A DNA stretch of 64,000 nt, from positions 253,747 to 317,746 of the forward strand of contig NZ_JAHOPF010000004.1 of NCBI RefSeq assembly GCF_019038595.1, in the 5' to 3' direction. Under the pieces are notes generated by a model. It did no database searches. It was not told the DNA's origin and was given only the letters and a program-made list of their open reading frames with translations. The translations under genes and the position numbers were made by a program. This document shows positions 7,853 through 16,989 of the stretch, piece after piece. This DNA comes from Kaistella soli. Its GTDB lineage: Bacteria > Bacteroidota > Bacteroidia > Flavobacteriales > Weeksellaceae. Numbering within the stretch: position 1 is the first letter of the stretch; every line of letters begins with the position of its first letter.

Positions 7853-9139
7853 TTATTTTAACTTTTTTTCAACTACCGCATCTTTTACACCCTTATCCTC
7901 GAGGTTTTTCCTCGCCTTCAGAGCCTCCTCCAGACTCGTAAATTTGCCATAAGTATAGTAGAATTTGCCGTTCTCTTTAACGCGGTTTACGTCCTTCAAC
8001 GTATTAAGCATGTAGGAGTTAGAACTTAATTTCTGGTCCGTTACTGCCAGTTCCAGCGTGTAATAGCCTATGCCAAGATTCTGGTTGGGAACAAATGATA
8101 TGGAGGTCGCGTTCCGGAAACCTGCATCTTTTGCTGTTTTTAAATTATTGTCGCGTACAGAAGCCAAATTAGTGGTTCCGTAGTAGTATTTATACATTCC
8201 GTTCTCTTTGATCGGCAGAATATAATTTAATCCTTTTAAAGCCGGGTCACTGCCTGCGTATTTGGTTGGTGTAGACATCAGCAGAATTCTGAAATCGTTT
8301 TTAAGCGGCTTTTCTTCAGGTTTTTCTGGTTCAGCCTTTACCACGGTCGCAGTATTTCTTTCAATTGCTTTTTTATAGCTGATGATCGCGTCATAGATGC
8401 TTGTGGCTATTTCGCTCTGTCCGTTGTCTGAAGCCAGATACATTGCGTCATCATAATTACTGATAAATCCTGTTTCGATCAAAACTGACGGCATCGCATT
8501 CAGCCGGAGAACGTGGAGGTTTTGCTGTTTTACCCCGCGCGAATACCTTTTATCTTTCTTCTCGAAATTCCCTTCTACAAAACTTCCGAAAAGCAAACTG
8601 CTTTCCAGATATTTACTTTGCTGAATTTTCAGTGCGATTAAAGACTCCGGCGATTTTGGATCATAAGATGCAAACATCTCCCGGTCTTTTTCATCCAGAT
8701 AAATCACATCGTTTTCCGCTTTTGCGACTTCAAGGTTGGTTTTATTCTGATCAGGCCCCTGCACAAAGGTCTCAGTACCGTAAGGTGTAGTTTTAGTGTT
8801 TGCATTAACGTGAACCGAGACAAATAAATCTGCTTTACTTCTGTTTGCGAGGGTCGTCCTGTCCGTTAATGACGGGTATTCGTCTATTTTTCTGGTATAG
8901 ATTACTTTAAAATCTTTGTCTTTCTCCAGCATCCGTCCTAATTTCAATACGACAGAAAGCGTGATATCCTTTTCGCGCAAAGTACCGTATTCGCTGTAAT
9001 AACGGTTTGCCCCGTGGTCGGATCCGCCGTGACCTGCATCCAAAACAATGGTAAATTTTTTCTGAGCACCACTAAACGTGAATAACAGCATGAAAAGGAA
9101 TAAAAAATATCTTTTGAAAGAAAAACTATAGGTAATCAT
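7853..9139 (-). CDS. N-acetylmuramoyl-L-alanine amidase (Amidase_3, AmiC type) with SPOR-like C-terminus
   Basis: A zinc amidase that cleaves the stem peptide from peptidoglycan, used in daughter-cell separation. A signal peptide occupies residues 1-25 (FLFLFMLLFTFSGA). The Amidase_3 domain spans about 29-260: IVLDAGHGGSDHGA (first zinc His), VSVHVNAN (second) and VLIETGFISNYDD (catalytic Glu). From about residue 290 two related segments (ENGMYKYYYG... and ENGKFYYTYGKF...) resemble SPOR-type septal peptidoglycan-binding repeats; this is inferred from pattern. It diverges from lptD. Amidases of this family usually need an EnvC-type activator, and one is present at 49.7-51.2 kb. Confidence 0.9.
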   Translation of the reverse strand: MITYSFSFKRYFLFLFMLLFTFSGAQKKFTIVLDAGHGGSDHGANRYYSEYGTLREKDITLSVVLKLGRMLEKDKDFKVIYTRKIDEYPSLTDRTTLANRSKADLFVSVHVNANTKTTPYGTETFVQGPDQNKTNLEVAKAENDVIYLDEKDREMFASYDPKSPESLIALKIQQSKYLESSLLFGSFVEGNFEKKDKRYSRGVKQQNLHVLRLNAMPSVLIETGFISNYDDAMYLASDNGQSEIATSIYDAIISYKKAIERNTATVVKAEPEKPEEKPLKNDFRILLMSTPTKYAGSDPALKGLNYILPIKENGMYKYYYGTTNLASVRDNNLKTAKDAGFRNATSISFVPNQNLGIGYYTLELAVTDQKLSSNSYMLNTLKDVNRVKENGKFYYTYGKFTSLEEALKARKNLEDKGVKDAVVEKKLK

Positions 9140-9161
9140 CTTTAGATTTTAAAAATTATGC

Positions 9162-9169
9162 TAATTTTG
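9162..9169 (+). promoter_or_regulatory. Bacteroidota -7 box (TAATTTTG) for lptD
   Basis: A perfect TAnnTTTG in the 55-bp divergent gap, 26 bp before the TTG start at 9195. Its position supports that start, since no ATG occurs in frame nearby. Confidence 0.7.
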
Positions 9170-9194
9170 ACCACAAATTACAGAAATTATCGCT

Positions 9195-11786
9195 TTGGGC
9201 AAAACCGGCTTCAAAAATATATTACATATTCTAATTATCCTAATTTTTAACAGTTTTTTAGCACATTCCAATGCTCAAAATTTGTCTGAAAATAAGATAG
9301 TTAACGATACTATACGCAAGTCTGACACCGTTGTTCTGAAGAAGGAACAGCTTGAGGCTGTGGTACAAACAAAGGCTGATAACATCAGGAATGATATCCC
9401 GAAAAAGATGACTTACCTCAACAAAAAAGCACAGGTAAAATATCAGGATATGCAGATTGATGCAGACTATATTTCCATTGACTGGGACAAATCGCTGATT
9501 TTCGCCAGAGGCGAGCTTGATTCTTTAGGCAAAATAAAAAATCCGGCCTTGGCCACACAGGGAGGAAAAACCTACGAATACGACGAATTTACATATAACA
9601 TCAAAACCCGTCAGGCCATCGCTTTCAATGCAAGAACTGAAGAAAGTGAAGGTGTAATTGTAGCTGAAAAAACCAAGAAATACAACGATTCCGTTTTCTT
9701 TATGCGGAGAGGCAAATACACCACCGATGAGTATTTCATCAAGAAAAAAGACACCATCGCAGATTATTACCTTCTTGCTCCGAATATTAAATTAATAAAA
9801 GGCAAAGACAAATCGCAGGTGATCACCGGCCCGATACAGATGTATATTGAGCAGGTTCCTACTCCGCTTATTATGCCGTTTGCAATTTTGCCGTTTTCTG
9901 ATAAAAGAAGTGCGGGTATCCTGATTCCAAGTTTTGGTGAACGTGAAGATGTAGGTTTTTTCCTGAATGCACTCGGGTATTATCAGCCGATTGGTGAACA
10001 TTTCGACCTGAAAATCCTTACGGACATTTACACGAAAGGAAGCTGGAATCTCAGGCCTGAAGTGAATTACAAAAAGAATTATAAGTACACCGGGAATTTT
10101 TCTGCCGACATAGGAACCACAATCCGCGGAATAAAAGGGCTTTCAGATTATTCAAAAACCGGAACTTACCGGATTGCCTGGAGACATCAGCAGGACTCCA
10201 AAGCAAATCCTTTCCTCACTTTTTCAGCATCAGTGGATGTGGTGAGTAATAAATTTTACAATAACACGGTCAACAATAATTACGCATTTAACCAGAATAA
10301 TCTTAACGCACAGCAGAACTCCAGTGTAAGTGTGGTAAAAAGGTTTCTGACGCTTCCTATCACCATTACCGGAACTTCTTCCTATTCGCAGAATTTCTCT
10401 ACCGGTCTGGCTGATTTAAAACTTCCGGTGCTGAATGTTGCAATTAACCAATTCTACTTATTTAAACCCAAAACAGGCATCAGACAGGGGCTTTTGGAAA
10501 ACATTACGGTAAATACAGGATTAAACCTGAACAACTACGTGCAAACCAATGAAGGCGAACTTTTCAGAAAACCAATGTGGGACAAAATGCAGACCGGCGT
10601 TAAAAACAATATCGCACTGGGAACAAATACCACCATCGCGAAATATTTTACGTTTTCACTTTCTGCAAATATCGACAATGCCTTAACGACTAAAACGCTA
10701 ACCCGGAATTACAACCCATTAACGAATACGGTTGACGATATTCTCAATAAAAAAATCGCCGGATATTCTTCATTTTCAACGAGTGCAAGTCTGCAGACAG
10801 TGCTTTACGGAATGCTGAATTTCAAGAAAAACTCAGGCATACAGGCCATCCGTCACATGATGACACCGCAAATTGGGTTTACCTATTCTCCGGATTTTTC
10901 GGCTCCCGGTTTTGGATACTATAAAAACTATTTTAACGACCGCGGAGAGATGACGCAATATTCCATTTTTGATAAAGGAATTGTGGGCTCCCCAAATTCA
11001 GGTCTTGTTCAGGCAATGAGTTTTTCCATCAATAACAATCTGGAAATGAAAGTGAAATCTAAAAAAGATTCCACCGGCATAAAAAAAATTAAGATTTTCG
11101 AAAGCTTAAATTTCAACACCAATTATAATTTTGCGGCTCCCGTTTACAAATGGTCGATGTTCACGTTCAGTGGGCAAACCACTTTATTTGACAAACTGAA
11201 TTTAAATACAGGCTTAACGCTGGAACCGTATCAGATTATTTTCGCACCGGGTGAAGATATCGGAATACGAACCAATAATTTCGGTCATTTCAGTATTCAG
11301 GGCTTTAACGCGCAGCTTTCTTACCCTTTAAGCAGTGCAATATTTGAGAAAAAAGATAAAGAGGAGATTTCTAAAAAATACCATAAAAAAGGCGAGATCC
11401 GAAACGAAAACTATTATTTTGATGATGATAATTATTCGCAGTTTTCCCAGCCATGGACTCTGAACATCAATGCGCAATACGGCTATACGAGAAGCTTAAC
11501 ACGCTTTGGAAACAAAGTTGCCTCTGTTGGTTTGGACGGAAGCATCAAGCTTACGCCATTCTGGAACATTACCGGGAACCTTTATTATGACGTAATCACG
11601 AAAGAAATTGCCAATACCCAGTTAGGTTTTTCGAGAGATCAGAGAAGTTTCACGATCAATTTCAACTGGATCCCTTACGGGCAATATAAAGTGTACGATT
11701 TTTTTATCGGAATCAAAGCCAATATCCTGAGAGATGCCGTGAAATACAAAGACCGAAGTTTCACTCAGCCGAACGCACCTTTCTAA
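9195..11786 (+). CDS. lptD: LPS-assembly outer-membrane protein LptD homologue
   Basis: An 863-residue outer-membrane protein, probably the LPS insertion beta-barrel. A signal peptide covers residues 1-28 (ILHILIILIFNSFLAHSNAQ). An N-terminal OstA/LptA-like jelly-roll (about 75-210: MQIDADYISIDWDKSLIFARG, TRQAIAFNARTEE) is followed by a long barrel of alternating strands. QVPTPLIMPFAILPFSDKRSAGILIPSFG is the region typical of Bacteroidota LptD. The only reasonable start is TTG. The gene is separated from the amidase by a short divergent promoter region. Ends in APF. Confidence 0.87.
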   Translation: MGKTGFKNILHILIILIFNSFLAHSNAQNLSENKIVNDTIRKSDTVVLKKEQLEAVVQTKADNIRNDIPKKMTYLNKKAQVKYQDMQIDADYISIDWDKSLIFARGELDSLGKIKNPALATQGGKTYEYDEFTYNIKTRQAIAFNARTEESEGVIVAEKTKKYNDSVFFMRRGKYTTDEYFIKKKDTIADYYLLAPNIKLIKGKDKSQVITGPIQMYIEQVPTPLIMPFAILPFSDKRSAGILIPSFGEREDVGFFLNALGYYQPIGEHFDLKILTDIYTKGSWNLRPEVNYKKNYKYTGNFSADIGTTIRGIKGLSDYSKTGTYRIAWRHQQDSKANPFLTFSASVDVVSNKFYNNTVNNNYAFNQNNLNAQQNSSVSVVKRFLTLPITITGTSSYSQNFSTGLADLKLPVLNVAINQFYLFKPKTGIRQGLLENITVNTGLNLNNYVQTNEGELFRKPMWDKMQTGVKNNIALGTNTTIAKYFTFSLSANIDNALTTKTLTRNYNPLTNTVDDILNKKIAGYSSFSTSASLQTVLYGMLNFKKNSGIQAIRHMMTPQIGFTYSPDFSAPGFGYYKNYFNDRGEMTQYSIFDKGIVGSPNSGLVQAMSFSINNNLEMKVKSKKDSTGIKKIKIFESLNFNTNYNFAAPVYKWSMFTFSGQTTLFDKLNLNTGLTLEPYQIIFAPGEDIGIRTNNFGHFSIQGFNAQLSYPLSSAIFEKKDKEEISKKYHKKGEIRNENYYFDDDNYSQFSQPWTLNINAQYGYTRSLTRFGNKVASVGLDGSIKLTPFWNITGNLYYDVITKEIANTQLGFSRDQRSFTINFNWIPYGQYKVYDFFIGIKANILRDAVKYKDRSFTQPNAPF

Positions 11787-11815
11787 AATCATTTTAAAGA
11801 ATTAAACATTAGTTT

Positions 11816-11823
11816 TATATTTG
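11816..11823 (+). promoter_or_regulatory. Bacteroidota -7 box (TATATTTG) for ridA
   Basis: A perfect TAnnTTTG 18 bp before the ridA ATG, so ridA is transcribed separately from lptD. Confidence 0.7.
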
Positions 11824-11840
11824 CCTAAATTAATAATCAA

Positions 11841-12221
11841 ATGAAAAAGATAATCTCTACCCCTAAAGCACCTGCAGCCATTGGTCCTTATTCCCAGGCG
11901 AATTTTGCAAACGGAATACTTTATATTTCGGGACAGATTCCGGTGAATTCTGAGACAGGAAAGCTCGTGGAAGGTATTGAAAAAGAAACCCATCAGGTGA
12001 TGAAAAACCTTGAAGCGATATTAAACGAAGCCGGAATGAATTTTAAAAACGTAGTAAAAGCAACTATTTTTCTTAAAAACATGGATGATTTTGCGGTGAT
12101 GAATGACATTTATGCCTCTTATCTTGATGCGGAAAGTTATCCAGCCAGAGAAACGGTGCAGGTTTCTTGCTTACCGAAAAATGTAGATATCGAAATTTCA
12201 ATGATTGCACATCAGTTTTAA
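11841..12221 (+). CDS. ridA: RidA family reactive enamine/imine deaminase
   Basis: Hydrolyses reactive 2-aminoacrylate and related enamines released by PLP enzymes; a cytosolic homotrimer. The length (126 aa) is standard. STPKAPAAIGPYSQA at the N-terminus, ANGILYISGQIP, VVKATIFLKNMDDFAVMN, and SYPARETVQVSCLPKNVDIEI with the substrate-binding Arg are family blocks. The following membrane-protein gene starts immediately after the stop (TAA-ATG), so the two are cotranscribed. Confidence 0.95.
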   Translation: MKKIISTPKAPAAIGPYSQANFANGILYISGQIPVNSETGKLVEGIEKETHQVMKNLEAILNEAGMNFKNVVKATIFLKNMDDFAVMNDIYASYLDAESYPARETVQVSCLPKNVDIEISMIAHQF

Positions 12222-12680
12222 ATGAATTTTCTCCGAAATACTTTTGCGGTTTTTGTAGGTCTTGCGACGGCAGCACTCATTATTTCTCTTGGTGTAAGAC
12301 TGAATTCCTCATGGATTACCTATGAAGATTATGCTCCTTTTCAGCATTGGGAAACCCTTTTGCAATCAATGGAGCACAAGCCCTACTTTTTTGTAGCGTT
12401 GCTTATTTCATCCGGAATTGCTGCAACAGTGGGCGGCGTGGTGACCGCAATACTGGTAAAATATGCCAAAGTAGCTTACGCTATTTTAATAGGCTTTATT
12501 CTGCTGTTTATTGCGATGCTCGATATTATTATCTTTCCTTACCACCCTACTTTTTATAAAATTTTGATCTTTCTTACCTTCTTCCCTTTTTCTTGGATCG
12601 GAGGGAAAATTACAGAAGTCATTTACGAACGGAAAAAGAAAATTGCCCGCAGACTAAAAGAAAAAAACGCAGCTTTATAA
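12222..12680 (+). CDS. Small integral membrane protein, function unknown
   Basis: A 152-residue protein with four predicted transmembrane helices (about residues 4-26, 46-72, 76-97, 104-125) and a strongly basic cytoplasmic tail (YERKKKIARRLKEKN). It abuts the ridA stop with no gap and ends inside the left arm of a terminator. I do not recognise the family; the arrangement suggests cotranscription with ridA rather than a shared pathway. Confidence 0.75.
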   Translation: MNFLRNTFAVFVGLATAALIISLGVRLNSSWITYEDYAPFQHWETLLQSMEHKPYFFVALLISSGIAATVGGVVTAILVKYAKVAYAILIGFILLFIAMLDIIIFPYHPTFYKILIFLTFFPFSWIGGKITEVIYERKKKIARRLKEKNAAL

Positions 12681-12693
12681 GTTGCGTTTTTTT
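12661..12693 (+). terminator. Rho-independent terminator of ridA operon
   Basis: The stem AAAAACGCA / TGCGTTTTT flanks a short loop and is followed by a T run. The left arm overlaps the last codons of the membrane-protein gene. Confidence 0.8.
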
Positions 12694-12714
12694 TGTGGTC
12701 ATAATTTGGTGAAC

Positions 12715-15087
12715 TTAATTTTTCTTTCCGGCAACCTGCATCGGATTTACTTTGCCTTGGGCAGCACCTCTTGCAGCATCACCGCTTTTCTGCTTGAACA
12801 CCTCAAACTTAGAAGTTGGTGCCGGCATGTCTCCCCAAAAATTATTCGAGGTATCAATATCTGCAGTTTCCTTCATAGGATCAAGCTGAATAGATTTTAA
12901 TTTTTTAGTGAAATAATATGTTTTGGAAACTTTCTGTTCGTTTTTTCTCCAGATCTGCGCTGAAGATTTATCATTGAGTTTTGTTCCGTCTTCAAAAGTG
13001 AATTCAAGAATAATAGGCATTACCAAACCTCCTTTGTTGCTGAAATCAATCTGATAGGCATAAATATCCTGCAGTTTAGCTTTTTCCTTTGCCGGAACTT
13101 TTTCCATATTCTCAATCTTCATTGAATATTTTTTGGTGTCATCCACCTTCTCCATTCCGCGGTTGTATCTCCAGTAGAAATCCTGAGTTTCTTTGTCTTT
13201 ATCGGTATAAAACTGGATGTTTTTATCGTTTCTGTTTCTGATTTTCGAGATATCCTCAAAATCATTCTGTTGGGGTTTATCAACCGTGTAATTGATTTCA
13301 CGGGCTTTCGGTTCAGCATCCAGGTCCGGAGTCGCAACGGTTACTTTATCAATAGAAATATCCACAGGATCGATTCCGTAGAACCATCCGCGCCAGAACC
13401 AATCAAGGTTTTCCGCACTTGCATCGTTCATCGTTCTGAAAAAATCTGCCGGTTCGGGATGTTTGAACGCCCATCTTTTTGCATACGTCTTAAAAGCATT
13501 ATCAAAAAGTTCGCGTCCCATGATCGTTTCTCTTAAAATATTCAAACCTGTTGCCGGTTTTGAATAAGCGTTTGGTCCAAACTGAATGATATTTTCGGAG
13601 TTGGTCATTATCGGTTCCAGCTGATCTTTCGGCAGTTTCATATAATCAACAATCGTATGAGCCGGGCCTCTTCTGGACGGGAATTTGTTATCCCATTTCT
13701 CCTCTGTCAAATATTCAACAAAAGTATTTAACCCTTCATCCATCCAGCTCCACTGTCTTTCGTCCGAGTTGATAATCATCGGGAAGAAATTATGTCCTAC
13801 CTCGTGAATAATCACACCGATCATTCCGTTTTTGATTCCTTCAGAATATGTTCCGTCTTTCTCGGTTCTTCCGTAATTGAAACAGATCATCGGATATTCC
13901 ATCCCATTCGCCGCCTCAATCGACTGGGCAACAGGATAGGGATAAGGAACTGTAAATTCTGAATAGGTTTTTATTGTGTGAGCTACCGCCTTTGTCGAAA
14001 ATTTACGGTAAAGATTATAGGCTTCTTTCGGATATAAACTCATCGCCATTACCTGATTGTTGTTTTCTGGGATGGTAACTTTCATACCGTCCCAAATGAA
14101 CTTTCTGGAGGAAGTCCAGGCGAAATCTCTCACGTTTTCTGCTTCGAAAATCCAGGTTTTTCTTTCTTTGGATTTGCTTTTTTCCGCTTTTTTTGCTTCT
14201 TCCAAGGTTACAATTTCCACAGGTTCGCTGGACGTCTGCGCTTTGTTCCATCTTGCAAGCTGCGCTGCGGTAAGCACTTTATCATAATTTTTTCCAACGC
14301 CTGTTGCAGCAATAATATGATCTGCAGGAACGTTCATGGTCACTTTATAGTTTCCGAAAACCAAAGCGAATTCGCCTCTTCCGGTAAACTGGTTATTCTG
14401 CCAGCCTTTGAAATCGCTGTAGACACACATTCTCGGAAACCATTGGGTAATCGTATATAGATCGTTGCCGTCTTCCGGGAAGTTCTCGTAACCGCCTCTT
14501 CCGCCCATGGCGATACGGTTCGGGATATTATAATTCCAGTCGATTTTAAACCTGAATGTTTCGCCCTTTTTGAGAACTTTAGGCAAATCGATTCGCATCA
14601 TCGTTTTGTTTACGATGTATTTGAGCGGATTTCCTGAAGCATCGGTGACTTTTTCCAGATTGACACCATAGCCATTATTTTTTTCAGGTAAATCGGTAAT
14701 TTTTAAACGTTCTGTATTTGAGATTTTCGGAATAAATGAAGAATCATCATAGCCGGCACTCTTCACTGAAGACTGCTCGTTTTCATCCAGCTGCAGCCAT
14801 AGATATTCTAAGTCATCCGGAGAATTATTGTAGTAAGTTACCGTTTCGGAACCTTTCAGATTTCTTTTATCCTCATCCAGGTAGGCGGAGATATCATAAT
14901 CTGCCCTGTTTTGCCAATATCCCTGGCCTGGTGCGCCGGAAGCGGTTCTGTAAAAATTGGGAGTCGGCAGAATGGTGCCAAGCTGTTCGAATTTATTACC
15001 GTGGTTGCTTTTCGGATTGTTCTGGATATCCTGAGCAAACATTCCCAAAGGAATAAAAAGGGATAAAACGATGGATTTAAATTTCAT
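12715..15087 (-). CDS. M1 family zinc aminopeptidase, secreted
   Basis: A 790-residue exported peptidase with a signal peptide at residues 1-18 (SIVLSLFIPLGMFAQ). The zinc site is HEVGH near residue 427 with the third ligand Glu in WMDEGLNTFVEYL 19 residues later, the HExxH-x18-E pattern of gluzincin family M1. The substrate-recognition block upstream reads AANGMEYPMICF, a variant of GAMEN. The C-terminal part (from about 580) is a beta-domain. Short in-frame start, normal length for Bacteroidota M1 enzymes. A perfect -7 box lies at 15117-15124. Probably degrades peptides in the periplasm or outside the cell. Confidence 0.92.
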   Translation of the reverse strand: MKFKSIVLSLFIPLGMFAQDIQNNPKSNHGNKFEQLGTILPTPNFYRTASGAPGQGYWQNRADYDISAYLDEDKRNLKGSETVTYYNNSPDDLEYLWLQLDENEQSSVKSAGYDDSSFIPKISNTERLKITDLPEKNNGYGVNLEKVTDASGNPLKYIVNKTMMRIDLPKVLKKGETFRFKIDWNYNIPNRIAMGGRGGYENFPEDGNDLYTITQWFPRMCVYSDFKGWQNNQFTGRGEFALVFGNYKVTMNVPADHIIAATGVGKNYDKVLTAAQLARWNKAQTSSEPVEIVTLEEAKKAEKSKSKERKTWIFEAENVRDFAWTSSRKFIWDGMKVTIPENNNQVMAMSLYPKEAYNLYRKFSTKAVAHTIKTYSEFTVPYPYPVAQSIEAANGMEYPMICFNYGRTEKDGTYSEGIKNGMIGVIIHEVGHNFFPMIINSDERQWSWMDEGLNTFVEYLTEEKWDNKFPSRRGPAHTIVDYMKLPKDQLEPIMTNSENIIQFGPNAYSKPATGLNILRETIMGRELFDNAFKTYAKRWAFKHPEPADFFRTMNDASAENLDWFWRGWFYGIDPVDISIDKVTVATPDLDAEPKAREINYTVDKPQQNDFEDISKIRNRNDKNIQFYTDKDKETQDFYWRYNRGMEKVDDTKKYSMKIENMEKVPAKEKAKLQDIYAYQIDFSNKGGLVMPIILEFTFEDGTKLNDKSSAQIWRKNEQKVSKTYYFTKKLKSIQLDPMKETADIDTSNNFWGDMPAPTSKFEVFKQKSGDAARGAAQGKVNPMQVAGKKN

Positions 15088-15116
15088 ACGTATAGAATGT
15101 TTAAGCTAATAGTCTT

Positions 15117-15124
15117 CAAAACTA
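15117..15124 (-). promoter_or_regulatory. Bacteroidota -7 box (TAGTTTTG) for the M1 peptidase
   Basis: A perfect TAnnTTTG on the minus strand, 30 bp before the start at 15087. Confidence 0.6.
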
Positions 15125-15169
15125 ATAAATCGTTACAGAAAACTCGTTATAAATAAGGAAATTAACTTT

Positions 15170-15748
15170 TTAAAATGGAATTCGTTCCAAAGTCATTTTT
15201 AGGGCAAGGGCAAAAACGCCTGACGATACAAAAAGAATCCAGTCTTTTTTATTAAGTCTGAAGAGTGCCGACAAAAGAAAATGCACTGCCAAAATAATGA
15301 CGACTACAGCAATCTGCCCCAATTCTAAACCAATATTAAATCCTAAAAGCGGGACAAAAATATGCTGTTCACCCGCCATCATCATTCTTGCAGTATTGGC
15401 AAATCCCATCCCGTGAATAAGTCCGAAAAACAGCGCGAGATAATAATTCATCCGCATCAGGCTGTTGTGTCTGTTCCGCATTAAAATATTGTCTAAAGCA
15501 GTAATCACGATGGTTAACGGAATCAAAAACTCAACCCATTTTGCCGGCGCACGCACAATATCAAAAACACTTAACGCCAAAGTAATGGAATGACCTATGG
15601 TGAAGGCGGTGACGATCCAAAGTATTTTCTTCCAGTCTTTCACCGCAAAAATTGCAACCAACACCAAAACAAACAGCTGATGGTCCAAAGCATCCAGGGA
15701 AATAATATGTTCCCAACCCAAATTCAAGTAAAATAAAAAATCGTTCAT
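15170..15748 (-). CDS. HupE/UreJ family membrane protein
   Basis: About 192 residues with six hydrophobic segments. The family pattern of conserved histidines is visible: GWEHIISLDALDHQLF at the N-terminus, FTIGHSITLALS, and FGLIHGMGFAN. HupE/UreJ proteins are proposed nickel or cobalt permeases, but Bacteroidota members often stand alone without hydrogenase or urease genes, as here, so transport specificity is open. I prefer the ATG at 15748; a start three codons upstream (15757) is equally possible. It lies upstream of the M1 peptidase on the same strand. Confidence 0.85.
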   Translation of the reverse strand: MNDFLFYLNLGWEHIISLDALDHQLFVLVLVAIFAVKDWKKILWIVTAFTIGHSITLALSVFDIVRAPAKWVEFLIPLTIVITALDNILMRNRHNSLMRMNYYLALFFGLIHGMGFANTARMMMAGEQHIFVPLLGFNIGLELGQIAVVVIILAVHFLLSALFRLNKKDWILFVSSGVFALALKMTLERIPF

Positions 15749-15892
15749 GTACTGCATATTTTTTAAGCGGCACGATAATACAAAATTTAATTTAACTTTG
15801 TTTAAAAATAAGGAAGATGAATACTCATCTATAAACAGGAAGTCTATTTTTCAGTATGAAATATTTCCAAAAAAAATACCCGGCCATTTAAA

Positions 15893-16411
15893 ATGAAAAA
15901 AATCATCACTGCACTTTTTACTTTTCTGTTTGCGGCATCGTTATTTTCAAATGTTTTTTCAACCAAAGACATTCACCCTTATCATGTTGGTTCTGTAGAA
16001 TTTAAATATAATCCCACTTCAAAAACTTTTGAAATAAGCGGAAAATTCTTTCTGGATGATTTGGAAAATGTGTTAAAGGCAAAATACGGAAAAGCCGTTC
16101 ATTTTAATGATGAGAAATACAAGTCGCAGATCAACGCGTATTTAATTCAGTATTGCGAAGAATACCTGAAACTGAAATCTGACAACAAATTTTTGAAAAT
16201 CAATTATTTAGGATACGAAGAAGACAGTGAAGCGGTAAATATTTACCTGGAATCAGAAAAAACAGCTACGCCTAAAAAAGTGGAAACCGCAGTAAGTTTT
16301 CTGTACAATCTGTATGACGATCAGATGAATATCATCCACATCATCGTTGGCGGAAACCGGAAAAGTCAGAGATTAAACTATCCTGACCGCTATCTTTATC
16401 AGAATTTTTAG
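15893..16411 (+). CDS. DUF6702 family exported protein
   Basis: A 172-residue protein with a signal peptide (residues 1-23, ALFTFLFAASLFSNVFS) followed by a compact domain starting HPYHVGSVEFKYNP, characteristic of DUF6702. Function is unknown. In Bacteroidota this family is often near HupE-like and M1 peptidase genes (my recollection of gene order), which is also true here, although it diverges from hupE. Its stop overlaps the stop of acpH by four bases. Confidence 0.75.
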   Translation: MKKIITALFTFLFAASLFSNVFSTKDIHPYHVGSVEFKYNPTSKTFEISGKFFLDDLENVLKAKYGKAVHFNDEKYKSQINAYLIQYCEEYLKLKSDNKFLKINYLGYEEDSEAVNIYLESEKTATPKKVETAVSFLYNLYDDQMNIIHIIVGGNRKSQRLNYPDRYLYQNF

Positions 16412-16980
16412 AAACCTGCGTTCACTCTTTCTGCTTCTTTCATAACATCAGGAAAGAAACGGTCAAAGTGATACTGAAGCTGTGGTTTGTTATTTAGGAA
16501 AACTTCAAAAACTCCGGTGTCTTTTTCTAAATATTTGGCTTTGTTGAGAACGTTCTGAAGAGAAAATTTAATTCCCCAATCTTCTCTGTAATTATAAAGC
16601 CAGTTGTCTTTTTCCATCCTGTCGAGCATCCGCAGGAAATTTTCAGGAAGAAACTTTTCGTGATTACGCAAAACACGGTAAACGCGTTGCGAATGGCTTA
16701 AAAGCGTTTTATCAGCTAAAGAATTGGCGAGAAAATAATCAAAAGAAACATCGACAAAAGCCCCGGAGTACAGCCTCACCAGCGGACTGAAAATTTTCTT
16801 GGCTTCATGAATTTCCGGATGTGCATCCGTAAAAGTATCAATTGCTCTGTGCAGAGTAATTCCTTCTCCTATCTTTTCAGGAAATGTAAAGCGGTCTCTG
16901 TTCCGGATAAAATCTTCCAGAAACTGCCCGACGATCTGCTCATCGGTAAAGGTCAGGTAGGAATGGGCAAGGAAATTCAT
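16408..16980 (-). CDS. acpH: Acyl-carrier-protein phosphodiesterase
   Basis: Removes the 4'-phosphopantetheine arm from holo-ACP. The family blocks are present: MNFLAHSYLTF at the N-terminus, GITLHRAIDTFTDAHPE with metal-binding His/Asp residues, and FVDVSFDYFLA. At 190 residues the length is normal. It starts 9 bp downstream of the radA stop on the same strand and is probably cotranscribed with it; its stop overlaps that of the DUF6702 gene. Confidence 0.87.
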   Translation of the reverse strand: MNFLAHSYLTFTDEQIVGQFLEDFIRNRDRFTFPEKIGEGITLHRAIDTFTDAHPEIHEAKKIFSPLVRLYSGAFVDVSFDYFLANSLADKTLLSHSQRVYRVLRNHEKFLPENFLRMLDRMEKDNWLYNYREDWGIKFSLQNVLNKAKYLEKDTGVFEVFLNNKPQLQYHFDRFFPDVMKEAERVNAGF

Positions 16981-16989
16981 ACAATGATT